Below, piece by piece: positions 57,514 to 64,000 of a stretch of DNA of 64,000 nucleotides. The notes below the pieces were generated by a model. The model was not told where the DNA came from. It searched no databases and worked only from the letters and a program-made list of their open reading frames with translations. Each line of letters opens with the position of its first letter. The stretch's first letter is position 1. The DNA is taken from the NCBI RefSeq assembly GCF_028882255.1, contig NZ_JARBUY010000004.1, positions 198,328 to 262,327 of the forward strand. The letters run 5' to 3'. The DNA comes from Maribacter polysaccharolyticus (GTDB lineage: Bacteria; Bacteroidota; Bacteroidia; Flavobacteriales; Flavobacteriaceae). The position numbers were made by a program, and so were the translations under genes.

Positions 57514-58289
57514 AACAAAAATTATCCATAGTTAAGATCGGTGGCAATGTCATTGAAAACCAAGCCGAGTTGGAACGGTTTTTACTCAATTTCTCGAAAT
57601 TGGAAGGGTTAAAGATATTGGTACACGGTGGTGGAAAATTGGCCACAAAATTAGCCTCACAATTGGGGATCGAATCCCAAATGTCGAATGGCAGACGTAT
57701 TACCGATGCCAAAAGCCTTGAAGTCATCACCATGGTCTATGGCGGACTTGCCAATAAGAATATCGTCGCCAAATTGCAGGCCTTGGGCACCAATGCCCTT
57801 GGACTCAGTGGGGCAGACGGAAACAGTATAAAAGCACATAAACGACCCGTAAAGGATATCGATTTCGGCTTCGTCGGGGATATAGACGGAATAGCATCCG
57901 ACTTTTTGAACACCGTGCTCAATGCTGGTATCACCCCTGTTTTTTGTGCTATTTCACACGATGGAAAAGGGCAACTTTTAAACACGAATGCCGATACCAT
58001 AGCCTCCGAAATTGCCATTGGGATGAGCCCAATCTTTGAAACTACCCTGTATTACTGTTTTGAGAAAAAAGGGGTATTGAAAAATGTGGAAGATGAAGAT
58101 TCGGTAATCCAACATATCAACACGGCAACATATTCCGACCTAATACAGGAAAAGATCATAGCGGATGGAATGCTTCCCAAAATGGAGAATTGCTTTCATG
58201 CACTGCATAACCATGTAGGCAAAGTCTGTATCGGTGATATTTCAATGCTTCAACCCGAATCAAATACCTTTACAACGATAACCTTATGA
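57510..58289 (+). CDS. argB: N-acylglutamate kinase
   Basis: This 259-residue amino-acid kinase has SIVKIGGNVIENQAELE, ILVHGGGKLATKLASQLGIE and GLSGADGNSIKAHKRP. It phosphorylates N-acylglutamate. It overlaps the transcarbamylase and argE genes by 4 bp each. The Arg-inhibited N-terminal helix extension of some relatives is absent, so control may lie elsewhere, for example the leader peptide. Confidence 0.94.
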   Translation: MKQKLSIVKIGGNVIENQAELERFLLNFSKLEGLKILVHGGGKLATKLASQLGIESQMSNGRRITDAKSLEVITMVYGGLANKNIVAKLQALGTNALGLSGADGNSIKAHKRPVKDIDFGFVGDIDGIASDFLNTVLNAGITPVFCAISHDGKGQLLNTNADTIASEIAIGMSPIFETTLYYCFEKKGVLKNVEDEDSVIQHINTATYSDLIQEKIIADGMLPKMENCFHALHNHVGKVCIGDISMLQPESNTFTTITL

Positions 58290-59356
58290 AAATAGATCAG
58301 GAAAAGCTAACCGAAAAGGCCATTGAGCTATTACAAAAACTGATTTCCATCCAGTCCTTTTCCGGGGAAGAACACCAAACGGCCGAAGCCATTGAAAATT
58401 GGTTCAAGACCTTCGACATTCCGTTCGATCGGGAAAACAACAATGTAATCGCGAAGAACAAATACTGGGACGATACCAAACCCACCTTATTGTTAAACTC
58501 CCATCACGATACCGTATTACCCAACCAAGCCTATACACGAGATCCCTATGACCCCCAAATCATAGATGGCAAACTGTATGGATTGGGCAGTAATGATGCC
58601 GGTGGCGCCTTGGTTTCCTTGATCGCAACGTTCACCCACTTTTATGCTTCTCAAGATTTAAGCCACAACCTCCTGATCGCCGCTACGGCAGAGGAAGAAA
58701 ACGCAGGTCCGAATAGCCTCCGTGGATTGCTTCCCAGTTTACCCAAAATTGATGTGGCCATTGTCGGCGAACCGACCCTTATGAACTTGGCCATTGCCGA
58801 AAAAGGATTGGTTGTCTTTGATGCCGTTGTAAAAGGCACTCCTTCACATGCCGCCCACCCGAACGATGATAATTCGATCTACAAAGCCATCAAGGTTTTG
58901 GATTGGTTCAAGAACTACAGGTTCGAAAAGGTTTCGGAAGCCCTGGGCGAAGTAAAGCTTACGGTAACCCAGATCAATGCCGGAAGCCAACACAATGTGG
59001 TACCCGCCCATACTGATCTGGTTATCGATGTTAGGGTAAATGACCATTACAGCAATAAGGAAATAGCCGATATATTGAAGGCGGAGGCTCCTTGTGAGTT
59101 ACAGGAACGATCGCTACGGTTAAATTCGTCTTCCATAGACATCAACCATCCGTTGGTGCAATCCGGAATAAAACTGGGCCGTGGGACATACGGTTCGCCC
59201 ACGCTATCGGACCAGGCGGCGCTTACGTGCCAATCGATGAAATTAGGACCTGGCGATAGTACCCGTTCCCATTCCGCAGATGAGTATATTTACGTCAATG
59301 AAATCGAAGAAGGCATTGATATTTACATCAAATTATTAAAGGGATTTTTACAATAA
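58286..59356 (+). CDS. argE: M20 family deacylase, N-acylcitrulline or acylornithine deacylase
   Basis: This 356-residue M20 metallohydrolase has LLLNSHHDTVLPNQAY, YGLGSNDAGGALVSLIATF, ATAEEENAGPNSLRGLLP and the dimerisation insert GTPSHAAHP. Metal ligands are present. With an SOTC-type transcarbamylase upstream, the substrate is probably N-acylcitrulline. Confidence 0.9.
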   Translation: MKIDQEKLTEKAIELLQKLISIQSFSGEEHQTAEAIENWFKTFDIPFDRENNNVIAKNKYWDDTKPTLLLNSHHDTVLPNQAYTRDPYDPQIIDGKLYGLGSNDAGGALVSLIATFTHFYASQDLSHNLLIAATAEEENAGPNSLRGLLPSLPKIDVAIVGEPTLMNLAIAEKGLVVFDAVVKGTPSHAAHPNDDNSIYKAIKVLDWFKNYRFEKVSEALGEVKLTVTQINAGSQHNVVPAHTDLVIDVRVNDHYSNKEIADILKAEAPCELQERSLRLNSSSIDINHPLVQSGIKLGRGTYGSPTLSDQAALTCQSMKLGPGDSTRSHSADEYIYVNEIEEGIDIYIKLLKGFLQ

Positions 59357-59367
59357 ACAATAATGAA

Positions 59368-59409
59368 TTAACAATTGGCAATTGATAATTGTCTATTGTT
59401 AATTGTTAA
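59368..59409. repeat. AT-rich inverted repeat between argE and argH
   Basis: TTAACAATT (59368-59376) and AATTGTTAA (59401-59409) are perfect nine-base inverted arms around several CAATTG/TAATTG motifs. Similar AT-rich AATTG-rich repeats are common in Bacteroidota intergenic regions. It may be an mRNA hairpin that adjusts argH expression. Confidence 0.7.
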
Positions 59410-59419
59410 CTGAAAACAA

Positions 59420-60700
59420 ATGAAACTCTGGGACAAAGGATTTAGTACAGACAAAAAAATAGACCATTTTACCGTGGGCAATGATCGCGAATTGGATCTG
59501 CTCTTGGCAAAATATGATGTTATTGCTTCCAAGGCACATGCCAAAATGTTGGGAAAAATCGGTTTGTTGACCGATGGGGAAACCTCCGCTTTGGTCAACG
59601 AATTGGATGCCATTGCCGATACCATTGAAAAAGGTTCGTTTACCATAGAGGATTCCTTTGAGGATATGCATTCTAAAATCGAGTTCGTACTTACCGAAAA
59701 ATTGGGGGATACCGGCAAAAAAATACATACCGCAAGATCCCGTAACGACCAAGTGTTGGTAGCCATGCACCTGTATCTAAAAAATGAGTTACAGGAGATA
59801 AAAAGCGAAACGGGCCTCTTGTTCGATTTATTGATGGATCTTGCCGAAGAACACAAAGCAGTTATGTTGCCCGGGTACACCCATTTGCAAATAGCCATGC
59901 CTTCTTCATTCGGGCTTTGGTTCTCGGCCTATGCCGAAAGCCTTATCGATGACCTTTATTTTATTGAGGCCGCCTACAAAGTAGCCGATCAAAATCCATT
60001 GGGAAGTGCCGCAGGATATGGCAGTTCCTTTCCTATTGACCGTTCCTTTACTACAAAGGAAATGGGTTTTGAAACGATGAAGTACAATGTTGTTGCCGCT
60101 CAAATGGGAAGGGGAAAAGTGGAAAAGGCCACAGCTTTCGGAATGAGCAGTATTGCCGCAACCCTTTCAAAAATGGCCATGGACATCTGCCTATACATGA
60201 GCCAGAATTTCGATTTCATCTCCTTCCCCGATGAATTGACCACCGGTAGCAGCATCATGCCCCATAAAAAGAATCCGGACGTTTTTGAATTGGTGCGTGC
60301 CAAATGCAATAAACTACAGGCAGTACCCAACCAATTGATCTTGATCACCAACAATCTGCCCAGTGGGTACCACCGTGACCTACAATTGGTAAAAGAAGTG
60401 ATCGTACCGGCCATTCAGGATTTAAAGGCTTGTTTGGAAATCCTGACCTTCAGTCTAAAAGAAATAAGGGTCAATAAAAATATTCTTGACGACCCTAAAT
60501 ACGATTACCTATTCAGTGTGGACACCTTGAATGAATTGGTGCAGAACGGAATGCCTTTCCGGGATGCGTACAAAAAAATGGGCATGGAAATCAACGAAGG
60601 CACCTTTACCCCAAAAAGGGATATTGAACACTCGCATGAAGGCAGTTTAGGAAATTTATGTTTGGATAAAATTCGTGGCAAGATGAAAAAATCCTTTTAA
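59420..60700 (+). CDS. argH: Argininosuccinate lyase
   Basis: This 426-residue enzyme releases arginine and fumarate. It has HTARSRNDQVLVAMHLYL, LPGYTHLQIAMPSSFG and the family signature GSSIMPHKKNPDVFE. It is the last biosynthetic gene of the operon, 63 bp after argE, with an AT-rich repeat in the gap. Confidence 0.96.
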   Translation: MKLWDKGFSTDKKIDHFTVGNDRELDLLLAKYDVIASKAHAKMLGKIGLLTDGETSALVNELDAIADTIEKGSFTIEDSFEDMHSKIEFVLTEKLGDTGKKIHTARSRNDQVLVAMHLYLKNELQEIKSETGLLFDLLMDLAEEHKAVMLPGYTHLQIAMPSSFGLWFSAYAESLIDDLYFIEAAYKVADQNPLGSAAGYGSSFPIDRSFTTKEMGFETMKYNVVAAQMGRGKVEKATAFGMSSIAATLSKMAMDICLYMSQNFDFISFPDELTTGSSIMPHKKNPDVFELVRAKCNKLQAVPNQLILITNNLPSGYHRDLQLVKEVIVPAIQDLKACLEILTFSLKEIRVNKNILDDPKYDYLFSVDTLNELVQNGMPFRDAYKKMGMEINEGTFTPKRDIEHSHEGSLGNLCLDKIRGKMKKSF

Positions 60701-60735
60701 ATTTACCCAGACCTTCCACATTTAACCAAGATCAA

Positions 60736-62343
60736 ATGAAATTGTATTTCCCATATCTTAAAAGATATACCTGCTTGGCAACCTGTTTATTGTTTGCCAT
60801 CGTCGAAATGGCAGCCCAGGACCTGTACCCCAAAAACGAAGCCGTAGATGTTCAAGATTATATTTTCAACCTTACCTTGAACGATGAAAACAACGTTATT
60901 ATAGGGGAGGCCCAAATCAATGTTGCTTTTAAGGATAAGGTCGATACACTCGTTTTAGACCTTATTGGCAAGTCGCAAAAGTACGGTATGGAAATCACCA
61001 CGGTCTTAGAAGGCGATAAAGTGGCCAATTACTCCTTCAGTAAAAACAAAATCCATATTCTTCCCTCCGAATCCAAAGAAAACACCCGAACCTTCAAGGT
61101 TTTTTACGAAGGTATTCCGGAGCGGGGACTCGTAATATCAACCACCAAATTTGGGCAACGATCTTTTTTTGGGGACAATTGGCCCAATTTAGCCCGACAT
61201 TGGTTGCCATCCGTAGACCACCCTTATGATAAAGCGACCATTGAATTCCGGATTACCGCCCCAGAGGATTATGATGTAGTCGCAACGGGAGAAAAATTAG
61301 AGGAAAGTAACTTGGGCAATGGTTTTAAGCTGACCACTTACAAAGAGCCCGCACCGGTAGCCATGAAGGTAGTAACGATCGGGGTGACCAAATTTGCGAG
61401 CAAATTATTGGATGTGGTCCATGGTATTCCCGTAACGGCTTGGGTCTATCCGGAAAACCGCCTTGAAGGATTTTCGGATTATAATGTTGCCTCGAAAGTC
61501 TTGGATTATTTTATAGAAAATATTGGCCCGTATTCCTATGCCAAATTGGCAAACATGCAGGCAAAAACGCAATGGGGCGGACTCGAAAATGCGGGTACCA
61601 TAGCCTATTTTGAGAACTCGGTCACCGGTAAAAATACCGTTGAAGCCTTGATAGCCCATGAAATTGCCCACCAGTGGTTCGGAAATTCGGCTACCGAAGC
61701 CAGTTGGAACCATGTATGGTTGAGTGAGGGCTTCGCCACCTATTTTTCGATTTTATATTTGGAGCATGTTTATGGGGATGAAAAAAGAAAAGATGAATTG
61801 GCCCTGGATAGAAAACAAATCATCGATTACTACAAACAAAATCCGTCCCCGATCGTCGACCTTACCATTAAAGATCCGATGCGCGTATTGAGTATCAACA
61901 GCTATCAAAAAGGGGGTTGGGTATTGAATATGCTTCGCCATAAACTTGGGGATGATCTCTTTTGGAAAGGCATACGGCACTATTATGGAACCTTCCGAAA
62001 TTCGAATGCGCTGACCGATGATTTCCGGAAAGCGATGGAAGAGGTTTCAGGCGAGCAACTCGAACCTTTTTTCCAACAATGGTTATTCACCAAGGGCCAC
62101 CCCGAAATAAAATGGGATTGGAGCTATGAAAAAGGCAAAGTACGAATCGACCTGGAACAAATACAAAAACACCATCCATTCGACTTCCCATTGGAAATCG
62201 GCATTGTTCAGGATGATGAGCTGAAAATCATGAAGGTAACCGTGAACAAAAAGTCGGAAGTCTTCGAGTTCGCTTTGGAAGCACGCCCCGACAATATTGT
62301 CCTCGACCCAAATTACTGGCTTTTGTTCGAGGAGAAAATCTAA
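60736..62343 (+). CDS. M1 family metallopeptidase
   Basis: This 535-residue exported aminopeptidase-type enzyme has a signal peptide (TCLLFAIVEMAAQ), the exopeptidase motif GGLENAG and the zinc site HEIAHQWFGNSATEASWNHV with the third ligand Glu in WLSEGFATYF. It lacks the long C-terminal helical domain of larger M1 enzymes. It lies 35 bp after argH but a role in arginine synthesis is unlikely. It is convergent with the next gene with a 4-bp overlap. Confidence 0.93.
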   Translation: MKLYFPYLKRYTCLATCLLFAIVEMAAQDLYPKNEAVDVQDYIFNLTLNDENNVIIGEAQINVAFKDKVDTLVLDLIGKSQKYGMEITTVLEGDKVANYSFSKNKIHILPSESKENTRTFKVFYEGIPERGLVISTTKFGQRSFFGDNWPNLARHWLPSVDHPYDKATIEFRITAPEDYDVVATGEKLEESNLGNGFKLTTYKEPAPVAMKVVTIGVTKFASKLLDVVHGIPVTAWVYPENRLEGFSDYNVASKVLDYFIENIGPYSYAKLANMQAKTQWGGLENAGTIAYFENSVTGKNTVEALIAHEIAHQWFGNSATEASWNHVWLSEGFATYFSILYLEHVYGDEKRKDELALDRKQIIDYYKQNPSPIVDLTIKDPMRVLSINSYQKGGWVLNMLRHKLGDDLFWKGIRHYYGTFRNSNALTDDFRKAMEEVSGEQLEPFFQQWLFTKGHPEIKWDWSYEKGKVRIDLEQIQKHHPFDFPLEIGIVQDDELKIMKVTVNKKSEVFEFALEARPDNIVLDPNYWLLFEEKI

Positions 62344-63182
62344 CGGATCATCCCAAGATTAATGACCTCTTGCTCGGTCAAATACCTCCAGTGTCCCCTA
62401 GGAAGATCTTTTTTGGTGAGTCCGGCATAAGCAACCCGATCTATTTTGACGACTTCATATTCCAAGTGCTCAAAAATACGTTCAACGATCTTGTTTTTTG
62501 AACTAAAGATCTCTACCCCGACTTCCCGTTTTGGGGCATCATCGATAAAACTGATGTCCTGCACACGAACGGGTTTTTCGTCGATTACGACGCCTTCCTG
62601 GATTTTCTTCAAATCCGCACTTCGAAGATCGCGGTTCAATACCACATGATAGATTTTTCGAAGTCCGTTTTTAGGGCTTTTCAATCGTTTGGTCAAATCC
62701 CCATCGTTGGTGAACAATAGAAGTCCGGTTGCTTCCTTACCCATTTTATCCACGGGCAACAATGTTGCCTTGGATGCATTGGATATGAGGCCATTGACAT
62801 TTCGTTTTCCCTTATCATCACGTATGGTGGTCGAAAAATCCTTAGGCTTGTTCAACAATACATATTCTTTCTTTTCCGGATTAAGTACGCGTCCGTCAAA
62901 CTTAACGACATCGGTTTTCTTAACCTTATACCCCATTTCGGTAATGGGCTTGCCGTTTACGGTAATATTGCCCGCTGCGATATAAATATCGGCATCACGT
63001 CGTGAACACACCCCCGAATTGGCCACATATTTATTTAAACGGATTAAATTAGGGTCTGAAGGTTTTTGGGGTTCGGTACGTTTCTTTATCGGAGCATTGC
63101 CACGGGCATAACTCTTCTTTCTGTATGTACCGCCCTGACGCCCTGATGCCTTTTTGTCTTTGTTTGAATCTGACCTTCCCAT
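62340..63182 (-). CDS. RsuA/RluB-family pseudouridine synthase homologue, catalytic Asp missing
   Basis: This 280-residue protein has a basic N-terminal tail, an S4 RNA-binding domain (about 48-105, RLNKYVANSGVCSRRDADI) and a pseudouridine-synthase fold. Where the family has G-R/K-L/M-D before TxGLL, this protein reads VDKMGKEATGLLLFTND, with Asp145 and Gly148 swapped relative to the usual Gly and catalytic Asp. Nearby conserved positions also carry acidic changes (KPKDF, NKIVERIFEHLEYEV). It may therefore bind rRNA without modifying it, or use an altered mechanism. Confidence 0.8.
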   Translation of the reverse strand: MGRSDSNKDKKASGRQGGTYRKKSYARGNAPIKKRTEPQKPSDPNLIRLNKYVANSGVCSRRDADIYIAAGNITVNGKPITEMGYKVKKTDVVKFDGRVLNPEKKEYVLLNKPKDFSTTIRDDKGKRNVNGLISNASKATLLPVDKMGKEATGLLLFTNDGDLTKRLKSPKNGLRKIYHVVLNRDLRSADLKKIQEGVVIDEKPVRVQDISFIDDAPKREVGVEIFSSKNKIVERIFEHLEYEVVKIDRVAYAGLTKKDLPRGHWRYLTEQEVINLGMIR

Positions 63183-63237
63183 TATCTTCTAATTTTTCGC
63201 AAAGGTAATGAATTCAACAAGGATTGATTAAATAATA

Positions 63238-64000
63238 TCAATCTTCAAAATCAAGTGTGGATTGCCTTTCCCTATTGATCGTAAGTTTCGTAACATCGGG
63301 CCTGGCATAATGCCCTGCAGGGTCAAAATTCTGACGTTCTTCGTACACCCTGTTGAAATCCAACCACTGGTAAAGGAGCCCTTCTTTATCAAGTACCGGC
63401 TCCATTAGCCATTCCCCATCAGGGCCAGCTATGCAGGAACCGCCGTTCGCAAGTACTTCAGGAGCATTTTCAAGGATTTTATCCAGATGTGGCGTACCGA
63501 TCGGAAAATCTGTTTTTTTCATTAAAGAAGAAACCGATATAACATAACTTCTTGATTCCCGCGCAATGAAACGTGTAATGTCTTTGGTATTATAAGCGCT
63601 TCCGGGCCAAACCGCTATATGTAGATTCTCTCCCTGACCGTATAATGCAGCTCTTGGTAAGGGCATCCAGTTTTCCCAACAATTGAGTCCGCCAACCGTA
63701 AATTGCTTCAAGGAATGCACTTGCAATCCGTTGCCATCCCCTGGGGCCCAGGTCAATCTTTCGTCATAAGTAGGCTGTAATTTCCTATGCACCGATTTTA
63801 TAAGTCCGTTTTGATCAATATATACCAAAGAACAGTAAATACTGTGACCGCCCCTATCCTGAGGTCTTTCGATCACTCCCAAATAAATGGCGATTCGGTG
63901 CTCCTTTGCCAATTTACGAATGTTGTCCAATTCCCCGGATTCAATTTGCACCGCATTCCTAACATAATGGGCATGTAATTCTTTGTTGATTTTCGTATCC
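63238..64000 (-). CDS. Nitrilase-family carbon-nitrogen hydrolase (partial, cut at window edge)
   Basis: The frame is open to the window end, so the N-terminus, including the catalytic Glu, lies outside. The visible part of about 253 residues holds the Lys region VHRKLQPTYDERL and the nucleophile Cys in GGLNCWENWMPLPR, the classical nitrilase motif, then the C-terminal WPGSAYNTKDI and AGPDGEWLMEP segments. It likely hydrolyses nitriles to acids and ammonia. The GTG at 63951 is internal, not the start. Confidence 0.88.
   Translation of the reverse strand, partial: DTKINKELHAHYVRNAVQIESGELDNIRKLAKEHRIAIYLGVIERPQDRGGHSIYCSLVYIDQNGLIKSVHRKLQPTYDERLTWAPGDGNGLQVHSLKQFTVGGLNCWENWMPLPRAALYGQGENLHIAVWPGSAYNTKDITRFIARESRSYVISVSSLMKKTDFPIGTPHLDKILENAPEVLANGGSCIAGPDGEWLMEPVLDKEGLLYQWLDFNRVYEERQNFDPAGHYARPDVTKLTINRERQSTLDFED

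Overview
The window looks like a chromosomal segment from a member of the Flavobacteriaceae (Bacteroidota), probably marine. Several things point there. Putative promoters follow the Bacteroidota TTTG / TAnnTTTG pattern. The arginine operon uses a succinylornithine-type transcarbamylase. There is a tandem dipeptidyl-peptidase IV / POT transporter block, a mevalonate-pathway pair (class II HMG-CoA reductase plus a GYDIA-type GHMP kinase), an arsenosugar-type gene cluster and a large type II-C Cas9. Genus and species cannot be set from the sequence alone.

Positions 1-10,340 hold a complete type II-C CRISPR-Cas locus. The array has 41 full 46-bp repeats plus one decayed terminal repeat, with 29-30 bp spacers. 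It is followed by cas2, cas1 and cas9 on the minus strand, and by a divergently transcribed tracrRNA at about 9836-9919 with a clear intrinsic terminator. The crRNA strand is the plus strand, opposite to the cas genes. The cas1-cas2 junction is split by a frameshifted GIY-YIG nuclease remnant lying between two inverted copies of a short palindrome. Six copies of this palindrome cluster around cas2, and their stem bases change in a compensatory way. This is the most unusual structure in the window.

Positions 10,360-25,510 are mostly housekeeping: a tail-specific protease; surE, lpxB, an NlpC/P60 lipoprotein and comEC on the plus strand; two POT peptide transporters with DPP4 on the minus strand; and HMG-CoA reductase with a GHMP kinase. 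Positions 25,530-32,690 form a minus-strand block in the order coaX, a shortened outer-membrane protein gene, a TPR protein, lptC, a small membrane protein, a CNNM/CorC protein and a PpiD-like isomerase. A tRNA-Phe follows.

Positions 32,910-49,500 are accessory metabolism: a GH32 fructan hydrolase, an arsenosugar-type cluster without a visible arsS, a tandem amidase pair in which one member has lost its zinc ligands, a GH113-like hydrolase, a flavin/iron-sulfur redox pair, and three polysaccharide- or lipid-linked glycosyltransferases.

Positions 49,500-60,700 are one arginine plus proline operon of eleven genes. It is preceded by a 27-residue leader ORF that ends in Arg-Arg-Arg-Pro, which suggests leader-peptide control. 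The window ends with an M1 peptidase, a pseudouridine-synthase homologue that lacks the catalytic Asp, and a nitrilase cut by the window edge.
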